Source of the DNA: Coprinellus micaceus
Lineage: Eukaryota; Basidiomycota; Agaricomycetes; Agaricales; Psathyrellaceae
Reading direction: 5' to 3'
Assembly (NCBI GenBank): GCA_951394405.1
Contig: OX596335.1
Location: 2,666,001 to 2,730,000 of the forward strand
Length of the DNA stretch: 64,000 bases
Shown here: piece by piece, positions 47,901-59,588 of the stretch
How positions within the stretch are numbered: position 1 is the stretch's first letter
Layout of the letters: every line of letters starts with the position of its first letter
Position numbers and translations under genes: made by a program
The notes under the pieces: model-generated
What the model saw: only the letters and a program-made list of their open reading frames with translations
Database searches by the model: none
What the model was told of the DNA's origin: nothing

Positions 47901-50900
47901 TCCTGGAGAGGATGAACACGCTCTTGGCCAACGCCGAAGTTCCTGGTCTCTTCGAAGGCGACGAGCACGCTGCCTTAATGACAGCTTGCAAGGAGGGATC
48001 CCAGCGTGATGGTCTCATGCTTGACTCACCAGAGGAGCTCTACCGATGGTTCACCCAGCAAGTGGCCAAGAATCTCCATGTCGTTTTTACTATGAACCCT
48101 CCCGAGAACGGCCTCGCTTCGCGTGCCGCTACATCCCCTGCCTTGTTCAATCGTTGTGTTCTTGATTGGTTCGGTGACTGGTCTGACCAGGCCTTCTACC
48201 AGGTGGGCATGGAGTTCACCCAAACATTGGACCTCGACTTGCCATCCTACACTCCTCCCACACACTTCCCAATTGCGTACCGAGGACTATCCCTTCCACC
48301 AACTCATCGCACTGCTTTGGTCAACGCTCTCGTCTATGTCCACCAATCGCTGCACGCCATCAACCGTCGTTTGAGCAGACGGCAAGGACGTTACAACTAT
48401 GTTACGCCGCGCCACTATCTCGACTTGTAAGGCCGCCTCCAGTCTACTGTTCTCAAAGCTTACATTTTCCCTTCTAGTATCAACCACTATGTTCGACTTT
48501 ACACCGAAAAGCGGGATGAGTTGGAGGAGCAACAACGCCATTTGCACGTCGGATTAGATAAGCTCAAGGACACGGTAACCCAGGTCGAAGAACTGCGCAA
48601 GAGTCTTGCTATCAAGCGTTCGCAATTGGAAGCCAAGTCTGCGGAAGCCAATGAGAAGCTTAAGCGGATGGTCGCCGACCAACAAGAAGCCGAACAGAAG
48701 AAGGTTGCCTCCATTGAGATCCAGGCTGCCCTCGTCGAGCAGGACCGCCACATCGAGGAACGACGCGCCGTTGTCATGGCGGACCTCGCAAACGCGGAGC
48801 CCGCCGTCTTGGAAGCTCAGTCAGCCGTTAGCAACATCAAGCGCCAGCATCTCCAGGAAGTCCGGGCCATGGCCAACCCTCCCGAGGCTGTGAAGCTCGC
48901 CATGGAGTCCGTATGCACCATCCTCGGGCACAAGGTTGACAGCTGGAGGACCATCCAAGGTATCATTCGTCGCGACGACTTCATTCAGCGCATCGTCAAC
49001 TTCGATACACCCAATCAAATGACGAAGCCCCTACGAGACACGATGAAGAAGGATTTCCTCAGTCGCCCAACATTCAACTTCGAACAGGTGAATCGAGCCA
49101 GTCGAGCCTGCGGTCCCCTCGTCAAGTGGGTATTGGCGCAAGTACACTTCTCCGAAATCCTTGACAGGGTGGAACCTCTGCGTAACGAGGTTCAGTCACT
49201 CGAAACTCAGGCCGAGACGACCAAAAAGCAGGCTGCTGCCATTATCAACATGATCGCAGAGCTTGAGGCGAAGATCGCCCAATACAAGGACGAGTATGCA
49301 TTGCTTATCAGCGAAACCCAGGCCATCAAGTCAGAGATGGAGCGCGTGCAAAGCAAGGTCGACCGTAGTATGAAGCTGCTTGATAGCCTGTCTTCCGAGC
49401 GCGGCCGTTGGGAGTCCGGTAGTCGAACTTTCGAAACCGAGATGAGTACCATTGTTGGCGATGTGTTGCTCTCTGCTGCCTTCCTAGCGTATGGTGGCTT
49501 CTTCGACCAACACTACCGAGAAGTCATGTGGCAAGAGTGGACTAGCCATCTCACCGAAGCTAATCTCAAATTCAAGCCTGAACTCTCCTTCACCGAGTAC
49601 TTGTCTACTGCCGACGATCGCCTTACTTGGCAATCCAACTCCCTTCCATCCGACAACCTCACCACCGAAAACGCCATCATGCTCCACCGCTTCAACCGCT
49701 ATCCCCTCATCATCGATCCCACTGGCCAGGCCACTACCTTCCTCCTCAACGAATACAAAGAGAGGAAGATCACCGTCACCAGCTTCTTGGACGAGGCGTT
49801 CCTCAAAGTTCTCGAGAGTGCCCTTCGCTTCGGCAACCCACTTCTCATTCAAGACGTCGAACACTTGGACCCTATTCTGAACGCGGTTTTGAACAAGGAA
49901 ATCAGGCGTACTGGAGGTCGTGTCCTCATTCGTCTTGGGAGCCAAGACATCGACTTCTCACCAGCGTTCACGATGTTCCTTTCCACCCGAGATCCTTCCA
50001 TCGAGTTCTCCCCCGATATCTGCAGTCGTGTGACGTTCGTCAACTTCACCATGACCAGGAGTAGTCTCCAGAGCCAGTCTTTGGATCAGGTGCTCAAGGT
50101 GGAACGGCCTGACACCGAGAAGAAGAGGACGGATCTGATGAAGGTTCAGGGCGAATTCCGACTTCGACTTCGCACCCTCGAGAAGTTGCTCTTGCAAGCC
50201 CTCAACGAGTCGTCTGGAAACATCTTGGACGATGACAAGGTCATTGACACCCTGGAGACGTTGAAGCGCGAAGCGGCGGAAATCACGAGAAAGGTGGAAG
50301 AGACAGACCTGATCATGAAGGAAGTGGAACAAGTCACAGCAGAATACCTCCCTCTGGCACAAGCGTGCAGCTCCGTTTTCTTCGTCCTCGAGCAACTGAA
50401 CATCGTCAACCACTTCTACCAATTCTCCCTTCGCTTCTTCCTGGACATATTCGAATACATCTTGCACCACAACCCCAACCTCAAGAACGTCTCCGATTAC
50501 AGTGCCCGTCGTGACATCCTGTTGAACGACTTGTTCCTGGTCGTTTACAAGCGTACCTCGCGCGCCTTGCTGTTCCGTGACCACCTAATGTTGGCTGTCC
50601 TTCTCGCTCAAGTCAAGTTGCGCGGGATCGAAGACATTGCAGACGAACTCGAGTTCCTCTTGGAGAGCGGAGAGGGGATCGCCACCTCGGCCACGATCTC
50701 TCAGAGGGACCTCCCTTTCCTCACTGCCGACCAGATCACTCGTTTGGACATGTTCTCCAAGCACACCATTTTCAAGCCCGTTCATCCCCACATCGTTGAT
50801 AACGAAGACCGCTGGATCAGTTACCTCCAGTCGAGCAAGCCCGAGGACAATGTCCCCATGGCTTGGGACCCTGCTCCTCGTAAGCGTCCATCTCATAACC

Positions 50901-52995
50901 AGTGACGTCATACTGACCTGTCTTTCAGCTGCTCTGGAAGCAATCCGTGCCCTGATCGTCATGAAATGCTTCCGCCCGGATCGTCTTCTCCAATCAACAG
51001 GCTCCTTCACTCGCACTGTCTTCAATGTTGACCTCCCTGCAGAGGCCACCTTTGACCTCGGATCGATAGTATCGGACGAGATACCTGCGAGCACGCCCAT
51101 CGCCCTCGTCTCAGTACCCGGATATGATGCCAGTTATCGAGTCGAGAATCTCGTCAAAAACACGGGAGCGCGCTTTTCCTCCGTCGCGATGGGCTCCCAG
51201 GAAGGCTTCACTCTCGCCGACCAAGCCATCGCTGCTGCCTCAAGGCAAGGATCCTGGGTTCTCCTCAAGAACGTTCATCTTGCCCCTTCATGGCTTGGCC
51301 AACTCGAAAAGAAACTCCAGACTCTTAACCCTCACCGCAACTTCCGACTTTTCCTCACTATGGAAATCAACCCATCTATCCCCGTTAATATCCTTCGCCA
51401 ATCCCGCTTGATCATGAATGAGCCTCCTCCAGGTATCAAGGCCAACCTTTTGGATTCGCTTCGCGGCATTCCAAGTGCCCGCCTAGGACAGGGCCCTGCT
51501 GAGAAGGTCCGACTATACTTCTTGCTCGCATGGTTCCATGCCGTGGTTCAGGAACGTTTGCGCTACGTACCGCTCGGTTGGAGTAAGGTGTACGACTTCA
51601 ACGACTCCGATATGTCCTCTGCGTCCGGCACCATCGACACCTGGCTCAACTCCGTCGCTAGAGGACGAGCCAACGTCGATCCCGCCGCTATCCCTTGGGA
51701 CGCCTTGCGCACATTGATCAAACAGTCTGTGTATGGCGGTCGTGTCGACAGCGACTTTGATCAGCGCATCCTTGATTCCTTCGTGGACTCACTCTTCCGA
51801 CCCCAGGCGTATAATGTCGACTTCGAGCTGGTGCCCTCGATCACGGGCGAGCGGCTCTTGTCTTCGCCCGATGGTACGAAGATGGAGCACTTCCTCATCT
51901 GGGTACAGAGCCTCCCTGATCGGGAACCTCCCTCGTGGCTCAGCCTGCCACCCTCTGCAGAGCGCGTCATTGCCATTGCTCAAGGTATACTACCCTGCAC
52001 TCTCATGTTCGGGACTATGATGACATTCGTTCCCAGGTAACGAGCTTCTCAGCAAACTTCGCAAGATGAGGACGCTCGCAGACGACGACGACGAAGCTAC
52101 GACGACGACTACGACCAAGTCTCAGGGCCCTCAACAACCAGCGTGGATGAGAACTCTCTTGGAACGTTGTAAGGAATGGCTCGCACTCTTGCCGCAGAAA
52201 TTCGCGACGCTGCCACCGCAGCCGGCCGAAAGCCAGGACCCCCTGTATCGACTGTTTTCTCGCGAAGGCTCCATCGGCCGAAAGCTTCTTGACCAAGTCC
52301 GAAAGGATCTCGCGGACGTGGTCATGGTTTGCCAAGGCGAACTCAAGCAGACGAACCACCTGCGCATCCTGCTCAACGACCTACCCAAAGGCACCATCCC
52401 CAACCACTGGCGCAGGTACAAAGTGAGCAAGAGCATGGGGGTGTCGGGGTGGATTGCCAACTTTGCCAAGCGGCTCGAGCAGCTGGATACTATCGCGCAG
52501 CTGGATAACCTCTCGAACATCGAAGTCTGGCTCGGGGGATTGTTCTTCCCCGAAGCCTTCATTACTGCGACCCGCCAAGCCGTTGCGCATCGCAAGAAGT
52601 GGAGTTTGGAAACTCTCAACCTTCGCTTGGATATCGAGAGGGTGAACGATCCTTCTGCCTTCATTGTTGACGGTACGGCTCTTTTCCGCGCTCCCCACAT
52701 CATATGAATTCGCGATCCGAAGTACTAATCCCGTTCATTTGTAGGTCTTGCGCTGGAGGGTGCTTCGTGGGCCACCGATCAGCTCGTGCTTAATGACGGA
52801 GAAACCGTCCGATTGAACCCTTCCCAGATCCGATGGGTGCAGACGGACGAGTCGGCGAAGGAGGTCATGGTCAACCTCCCGGTATACCTCAACGGTGACC
52901 GCAGCGACGTCCTCTTCACCGTTAATCTCCCATTCGATCGTAACGCTGGTTCGTTGGTGGCCATGCGGGCTGTCTGCTTGACCGCCGGAGGCTAG
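41918..52995 (+). CDS. dhc2: Cytoplasmic dynein heavy chain, motor part (Dhc2-like)
   Basis: Minus-end-directed microtubule motor. Exons join into one protein of roughly 3,400 residues (estimate). It begins near the end of the canonical tail ([37 protein letters not shown]), then the linker ([53 protein letters not shown]). The AAA1 P-loop GPAGTGKTES is split by intron 44453-44504. AAA2 has GPSGSGKT near 45445; AAA3 has GPPGSGKT near 46620; AAA4 has GVSGSGKT split by intron 47667-47719. Stalk coiled coil and microtubule-binding domain lie at about 48480-49470, then AAA5, AAA6 and a C-terminal domain ending at TAG 52993-52995. The ~1,000-residue dimerising tail is absent, and SmE lies directly upstream. 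An alternative start is ATG 41896 with an intron to 41950. Confidence 0.95.
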
Positions 52996-53135
52996 ATGAA
53001 GCTTCTATTGTCCACCTTTCTCTTTTTTTTGGCCTTTTATTCACGACCAGTACGATGGCATTTACTTCTATTCGCTTTCTTGTTCTCTTTCTCGCACACA
53101 GGAGTCTACACGCGTGTATAATACGATTAATCCAC

Positions 53136-54320
53136 TCATTGCTTTTCAACGGTGCTCCCACCCGCGACCTCGAGGACCTTCCAGTCAATCTCGATGCCAA
53201 ATGTCTTGAATATCGACCTGGCGTCCTCTGCGATGCGCTCGAATCCTTCCGTAGCCAGAGCAAGGATCGTAGGGCCGGCCCCAGAGAGGCAGATACCCAG
53301 CAATCCTGGGTGCGTTGCGGGGGTGATTTTGCTTGTGACCTCGGGAAGACCAGGGATCTAGAGAGAGAACGGCAAAGTCAGCGGAAACCATGTATCACCA
53401 AGGGAGAGAGAAGCGTTACCAATTCCCTGCGGTAAGGCTGGTGCACGCGATCCTTCATCGCTTCGTAGATAAGGTCGGGGTCCGGTGGCGTTTGGCCGAG
53501 GGCAGTGGTGAGGACAGCCAACCGTTGGAGGTTGAAGATCTGGACCCGAGGAGAAATGTAAGAGTCGTAGGAGGTATGAATGGAGTGAGAAACGCACCAA
53601 GTCCTTGCGGGAGTAATGGGAAGGCAGCACCTCCCTCGCCCTAGCCGTGCTCAGCTCGAATCGCGGAATAATCGCGACGGCCTTGATACTCTCCGACCAC
53701 CCAAACCTGATGTAGTGCCCAATCCCATGGGGAGGCTTCGGCGGGTTGAGGCCCCAGTTCTCGCCAGCATCTGGTGGGTACTCGGGAAGCACTTCACTGA
53801 GGGGCACGCTCGCCGCCTGAGTCGCCTCCTCGTCGAGCTCTTTGAGGTACGAGCCAACGAATCCACCGACAAGAGCCGCAGTAACGTTGTCCGGGTGTCG
53901 CTCGACCATGAGTGCAAAGTCGAGGAGACGCTCCGTGGGGAGGTTGAGCTCGCCGAGGGCGTTTCCGAGGAGGGCGCCTGCGATCACGGCTGCGCCTGAC
54001 GAGCCGAGTCCACGGCCAAAGGGGATCTCGTTGTTGCAGTGGATGGTGAGGTGCGATGGGAATTGGGCGACGCCGTTGCAGCGCAGGACGTAGAGGGCGA
54101 CGCGGGTGGTCAGGTTCTTGTAGGCATCGAGGGGGACGATGTCGGCGCCCTCGCCAGAGTAGGTGATCGCCGGCGGGACATAGGCGGCGCCTTGTGGGGG
54201 GACGAGGGGGTGAGAGACAGTGAGGGTGAGATAGAGCGAGAGCGAGAGGCCAACGACATCGAAGCCAGGACCAATGTTGGCGCTCGTCGCAGGGACGGTG
54301 ATGGAAAATCTGTGCACCAT
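53136..54320 (-). CDS. THR1: Homoserine kinase
   Basis: GHMP-family kinase that phosphorylates homoserine in threonine synthesis. MVHRFSITVPATSANIGPGF at the N-terminus, the GHMP ATP-binding loop PFGRGLGSSGAAVIAGALLG, HPDNVTAALVGGFVGSY, and a C-terminal GLLGICLSGAGPTILAL before AGGSTVEKQ. Two or three short introns lie in the 3' half. ATG at 54320 follows a poly-A-rich leader. Length of about 355 residues agrees with yeast Thr1. Confidence 0.94.
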
Positions 54321-54505
54321 GGTTGCCTGTCTGATTGGATCTTCTCCGCAAAGGCAGCAAAAAAAATAATTGAGATCAGCATCAAACGCGACCATGCCAT
54401 TAGGGTTCTCGATCTATACACACATATAAAGGGGATGTAAAGTATCTATACTCCCAATCGAAATAACACATGCACAAGAAAATACAATATGAGGGAAAGA
54501 AAATG

Positions 54506-56706
54506 CTAGGAGGGGGTCGCAGAGGTTGGGGTCTGCATCTGATATGCCTGGTAGTACCCAGCCTGCTGCTGGTACGCCGTCGTATTGGGCTGGGGTGTCG
54601 AGGACTGCGACGTCCGGAGGTGGGAAGGCAGAGTCGGCACCGCGCTGGTAGCTTGGTACGTCTGTGCAGGCCATGCAGCGGCAGCTTGTGGGGCTGCCTT
54701 GTTAGCGACGGTGTTGCCGACAGCCGCAGGACGAGGGGCCGCTGCTGCTCCGTTCGTTCCGGCAAAGAAGGTGGTGTATGAGGTTGCAGGTGTGGTACTC
54801 GCCACAGGTGTGCCCGGTTTCGAAGATGTGGCCGCCACTGGTGGTTGATACTGATTATACCAGGTTCCGTATTGGTAGGTCTGCTGTCCTGTGCCTCCTG
54901 AGCCGTAAGGTTGCTGATTTGACGAGCTTGCGTAGCTTTGTTGGCCATAATAAGACTGCTGCGCTGTGGCAGGCACAGAGTATTGGTAGTAGGCTCCCGC
55001 CTGTTGTCCCTTGTAAGGAGCGTACGTTGCGGCAGCGGGGCGATACGATTGCTGCTGTGTCGCGCCGTAGTTGTATGGGTATCCAGGGTAGGCTGTGGAT
55101 GCAGGGGCTTGGCTGGTGGGCACCGTGGCGGTGGCGGGTACGGGTGCAGGTGGGACCGCGGGTGTGGCCGTTGGGCTCTTCACTTTGATGGTAGAGTCAT
55201 CGTGAAGAGCAGTCGCTCTCGAAGCTGGCAAGTTTCCGTACCATCCAGGGGAAGGTTCCAATGCCAGGGATCGGTGAAGTTTGCGAAGCACGGCGGGGGA
55301 AGGGACGAGGGGTGCTCCATCCTCAGCGGAGGATCGGGGACGTAATGAAGCCAAAGTGGCGATGGAATCCATAATGGTTTGAGCTATGCAGGGTCAGAAT
55401 TCGCGTGTATATCGTTGGGGATTAGGGGTGTGCGTACCTGTGTCCCATTCCTCTGAACCTTCCTCGACAGGCTTGACGTCTGGATTGCTCAACCGACGCG
55501 TCTGGAGCTCCCCCAGCCTCTTTAGCGCCAGGGCGTTCCTGTCCAACAGGGTCTGTACCGCCCTTTCCAACTCCAAACTTCCGAGGGCCTCTTTGAGCGC
55601 CTTTACCTCTTCAGGCGGCAGTAGGTTATCGAGGGCGTCGTCGGATATTGGCCCTGCCTCTGCTGCATTCATGACGACATCCTCCTCCTCCTCTTCGCGG
55701 ACCTCTTGAATGTATGCAGTGGAGAGCTTCTGGTCCCGCCGCCTCTGGTCAGCCTGCTTCTTCTTCTGCTCCTTTTGATAAATGACTTCGGAAAGCTGGC
55801 GCTGGCCGACAAGTCCGGCGACGGTCTCAAAGGCGGGGGCGAAGGTTGCATACGGGCCGTAGTCAAGGAATACGCCGGATGAAACGCGGCGTTGGCCAAT
55901 AATGGGTTTTGTGGGTGCGAGGGGGCGCGATGAGATGGAGCCCAGGGTGGGCACGGCGTCCAGGGAGGTGGAGGAAGCTGTAGGGACGATAGCGACGAGC
56001 TCTGCGTTGGCGGTGGGAAGGGATTTGAGGTCGGATGGTGCTGTTCCTGCGCTGAGGGATGACCAGTAGTCGCCGGAGGGCAGGTGCTGGACAAGGGCGA
56101 ATCTGCGGGTTGGGAGGATGGGGCTGGGGTCGCCGGGGGTGTCAAAGACATCTGGCCTGTCGAGGGGTGGAGGGATGGCGTTGAAGGAGGCCTGTTCGAG
56201 GAGTGAAAGGGCGAGATTGGAAAAGTCGAGCTGCTGAGAGGCGGCGTCGGAGGGTCTTGAACGCGGGAGGGACGAGATGGGGAGCAGGTGGGTGATTGCA
56301 GTCTAAAAGGGGGGGGGCTGAGGAGGAGAAGAGGCAGGGTGGAAAGGGACGAACCTTGAGTGCTGTCAGGGGATGGTCGGCAGGGCGTGCGAGCAGGGAT
56401 CTGAGGGAGAGCAGGCGGTGGGGGGCATGGTCGCAGGGGAAGACACGGTCGAGCAGGCCCTGGGTGTCGTTCCTGGGGCGGGGGTGAGCTATGCAGCGCG
56501 CGGAGGAGAGAGAGCACGCACGACTCGAGAACGGCGAGGATGCTGTCGGCGTCGGAGCGGTGCAGAAAGGCGGGGGCCGCGTCGCTGTCTGTCTTCTGCA
56601 GCTTGGTGGCGGAGTGCGGGCCGAGCGACGACGTGCGTTTGCGTTTCCTGGGTGGGGGCTGTTGGCTGGAGCGGGTCGGCCTCGCCATGATCATCAACTC
56701 TGCCAT
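54506..56706 (-). CDS. Gln/Tyr-rich protein of unknown function
   Basis: Not recognised. ATG at 56706 (in-frame ATGs also at 56694 and 56688) leads to a basic patch ARPTRSSQQPPPRKRKRTSS that looks like a nuclear localisation signal. Middle exons give VFLDYGPYATFAPAFETV, QRQLSEVIYQKEQKKKQAD and a Glu-rich helix. An intron joins EEWDTAQTI to MDSIATLASLRPRSS. The last ~280 residues are rich in Gln, Tyr, Ala, Pro and Thr (YNYGATQQQSYRP, GTGQQTYQYGTWYNQYQPP), a prion-like composition seen in nuclear and RNA-binding proteins. Possibly a chromatin or RNA factor; no domain was identified. Confidence 0.68.
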
Positions 56707-56804
56707 CCCTTCTCAATTCGTCCTCTCCTCAAAACACCATCACGCCCTTTCCCACGCCCCCACTCACCTCCACTTTCGCACTCCGCCGCTCTCTCTCTCA
56801 ACGC

Positions 56805-57279
56805 ATGTCTGCCTCCGCCGTCCGCGCCCGCCTGCGCTCGCGGCCTGCCAACGGCCACGCCACCTATCTGCCGCCCATCCGCAAGCTCGTCTTTGAGTAC
56901 TGCAACTCCTGGCCCACGTCGCACCACACCCGCAGCTTCCTCCTCCACTCCCTCCGCCCCCTCGCACGCGCAAACCCCCACGTCGAGCTCGTGGTCAAGG
57001 AGAGGATCCACAGGGAACCCGTCGTCCGCGGCCTCTATGGTGCGTCATCCGTCCCCCCCCCTCTTCATTTCCTGTGCTCACTCCCCCGCAGTCAACGGCA
57101 GGGACAAGGTCATCTCCCTCAAGGAGCTCGAGCCCTCCGGCATCCGCCAAAAGGTCCAGCTCCTGCTCGACTCCTCCGGCGCAAAAATAAAGCCTCTCAA
57201 GAGCCGCCCCATAGAAACAACCACAGAGTCGGTGAGGGGCATCTGGAGTGGCCTCCACGCACCACGTCCTACCCTCTGA
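56805..57279 (+). CDS. Mitochondrial ribosomal protein mL43 (L51/S25/CI-B8 domain)
   Basis: Large-subunit mitoribosome protein of the thioredoxin-like L51/S25/CI-B8 family. ATG at 56805; exon 1 carries YLPPIRKLVFEYCNSWPTSH and LRPLARANPHVELVVKERIH. An intron (GTGCGT...CGCAG) joins VVRGLY to VNGRDKVISLKELEPSGIRQ. The tail SRPIETTTESVRGIWSGLHA is also typical of fungal homologues. About 140 residues. Divergent from the Gln/Tyr-rich gene by 98 bp. Confidence 0.88.
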
Positions 57280-57977
57280 ACCCACCCGTGTCATCGTTCC
57301 TCAAATTTGCATCACGTGACCGACCCTGTACTACCCTGCCCTTCAGGCTTTTAATTTCATCTAATCGTGGATCTCCAGCTCTCCCATTAACTCCGGGTTC
57401 TGAATAGACCCCCAACCAGGCTGCGTTTCACCAATCACTGATCCTCCTTCTCCCCACGTGTAGTCCGTGTGGTATGAGGTGTGTATGCAATCGGACCTCA
57501 CCCCGAGAACCCTCTCCATCCTCTAGCTTCACTCTTGCCATCATCTTGCGGCGCTACGCTTTTCCATTCCTTCCTTCCTCCCCCTTTAAATTCCCTGACC
57601 TAGCGTTCCAAAGGCCTTGGGATCCCCCCCCCCAAGTATGCTCACTGTGCGTCCGCCTCCCTTTGTCCGCCCCTGCCCTCCTCAGACTCTCGCACAGACG
57701 CCGGACTCTAGCATGATTGAAGACCTCACTGTCGACGAACTCAGGTGGCTAGAGGCCAGTGAGATCATCGACTTTCCGACATCCGTATGTCGTCTTTCAC
57801 CTCCCACTCCGTGGTCGTGCGACTCATCCGTTTTGTAAAGCCTACCGACTCCTTCCACGTCAACGACCGGGTCGTCCTCTCCCAGCGAACGTCTCGCTTC
57901 ACCGAGGATTTCCATCGTTCCGAGCCCAAGAGTCGAATTACTGCAAGTGTTCCTTTTGATATCCCCGCTCGGCGTAT
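57280..57977. other. Upstream region of Ser-rich gene, possible 5' exon
   Basis: C-rich tracts including a run of about nine C near 57627. An ATG at 57712 opens IEDLTVDELRWLEASEIIDF, which could be an upstream exon or upstream frame of the next gene: splicing from the GTATGT at about 57785 to the AG before 58004 would keep frame. Undecided. Confidence 0.4.
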
Positions 57978-59588
57978 ATGATTGACTCGCCCCCCCTCCT
58001 TCAGACAACCTCATCACCTTCCGCCGCTTCTGCGCGTGATGCTTCCTCTTCCAGGCGATCGACGTTGGCTCCGCCTAGCCCCCCGACGCCCCCTCGAACC
58101 CCTGGTCACCGGACCAATACCGCTCTCCATGCCTCCTCCCCTTCAGAATGGCTCTATCGGCGGCCCAAAAACCCCATTGCGTCCCGGCTGGGCCCTTCAA
58201 CGTCCGCCCTCTCATCCACCATGTCGCTCTCCCAATCCGCGCCCGTTCGAGAAGCACCCCCTCTCCTTATCCGGACACCCTCGGTCACTAGCGCCAAGGT
58301 GGCAAAAGCAAAAACTGATATTGATAAATTCGACGACCCAGAGACCACTGGAGGTGCCAAAGCATCTGGAATCGCTCCGTTCTGGTCAGGCATGCTCCGC
58401 CCTCGGTCCCGCTCAATACGCTCAATTCCTGCGCTCAAGGCAATTCCTTCACAGTCCCAGGTGGATCTCCTCCATAAACCCGCCCCCGCATTCCCGTATC
58501 ACTCTCGCAGCGATACGATGGAGGACATCCCCGAGTCCATCGCCATATCTCGACGCTCTCCCTCCATTAGCTCAACCTCTTCGAGCACCCTTTCCTCGGC
58601 CGCCTCTTCCTCCCACCCAAACACTCCTATTTCAACCCACCCAGACCCTTTCGGAGCACTTGCCACCAAGCCCCACAAAGGATATCATCGTCGGCACATT
58701 TCAGCCCCCGCGTCTCCCCGGGACTACCGCCTCGCCCCTTTGTCAACTTCATGCCCAAGTAAATCCATCCTCACCCGCTCGTCCTCCATCTCGACTAAAG
58801 ATTCTGCCACCACCCCATGCAACAAGTCCGTCAAGTTTGCTGAGATCCCCACCGTGCACTATTCCAGCTCCGGTGCAGGGTTCTGGGGCGACATGGACGG
58901 TGCTGACAAGCGTCCACCGGCAGACGGCGAGATGGGGATGGATGTCGACAGCATGGACGACATGGACGACCATGTCACTTTTCGCATTGGGGGTGGCGCC
59001 TGGAACGCCAACCGACTGGGCTTTGCGGGTCCCCAGTGGTCGAACACTGCCGAATTCGATATGGATGTGGACCCTCCGCCACGAGTACCCCAAGAGGGGA
59101 AGAATGGCTCATCCGGATTGAAACGCCTCATGTCACTCAGCCGCAGGTCGTCTGTAACTTCCAGCGCTTCTTCGAGCCGGCGCAAGTCGTCGGCTTCCAC
59201 CAGTTCTACAGCTACGATTACCCCTAGCAAAGCTCTCCCGCTAGCACCGTCCCAGCAACCCCCTCCGACGCCACCAAAGCCTACCATCTCGGGGCCATAT
59301 GCGCTCGGGTCCGTGCAACCGGCATCCTCCCCATCGCATTCGACTGCCTCGTTGCGCAGCCATAAACCCAAGGCCAAGTCCATGTCATCTGTATCGACGC
59401 CGAGTTCTGCAAGTCCCAGCGTACAGGACCACGACCTTGAGGACTACAGAAGCACCAAGAATGCGGCGGCGAGGAGCGTGCGCAGTATTGCCAGCATCAA
59501 GAGCGATGTCAGTGCCTCCACAACCAACCGATTCAAGTCCTTCTTGTTGCACAAGGTCGGCGTGGGGAATGCGTGGTCGAAGAACTGA
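57978..59588 (+). CDS. Ser/Pro-rich disordered protein
   Basis: Single long frame of 536 residues, unrecognised. Dominated by Ser, Pro, Thr and basic residues, with clusters such as SRRSTLAPPSPPTPPRTPG and SISSTSSSTLSSAASSS. A few more ordered, possibly conserved pieces occur: NKSVKFAEIPTVHY, GAGFWGDMDGADKRP, VTFRIGGGAWNANRLGFAG, and the C-terminal FKSFLLHKVGVGNAWSKN. KSVKFAE resembles an RVxF-like phosphatase-docking piece, which is speculative. The start at 57978 is the first ATG of the open frame; a 5' exon may exist. Confidence 0.7.
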   Translation: MIDSPPLLQTTSSPSAASARDASSSRRSTLAPPSPPTPPRTPGHRTNTALHASSPSEWLYRRPKNPIASRLGPSTSALSSTMSLSQSAPVREAPPLLIRTPSVTSAKVAKAKTDIDKFDDPETTGGAKASGIAPFWSGMLRPRSRSIRSIPALKAIPSQSQVDLLHKPAPAFPYHSRSDTMEDIPESIAISRRSPSISSTSSSTLSSAASSSHPNTPISTHPDPFGALATKPHKGYHRRHISAPASPRDYRLAPLSTSCPSKSILTRSSSISTKDSATTPCNKSVKFAEIPTVHYSSSGAGFWGDMDGADKRPPADGEMGMDVDSMDDMDDHVTFRIGGGAWNANRLGFAGPQWSNTAEFDMDVDPPPRVPQEGKNGSSGLKRLMSLSRRSSVTSSASSSRRKSSASTSSTATITPSKALPLAPSQQPPPTPPKPTISGPYALGSVQPASSPSHSTASLRSHKPKAKSMSSVSTPSSASPSVQDHDLEDYRSTKNAAARSVRSIASIKSDVSASTTNRFKSFLLHKVGVGNAWSKN

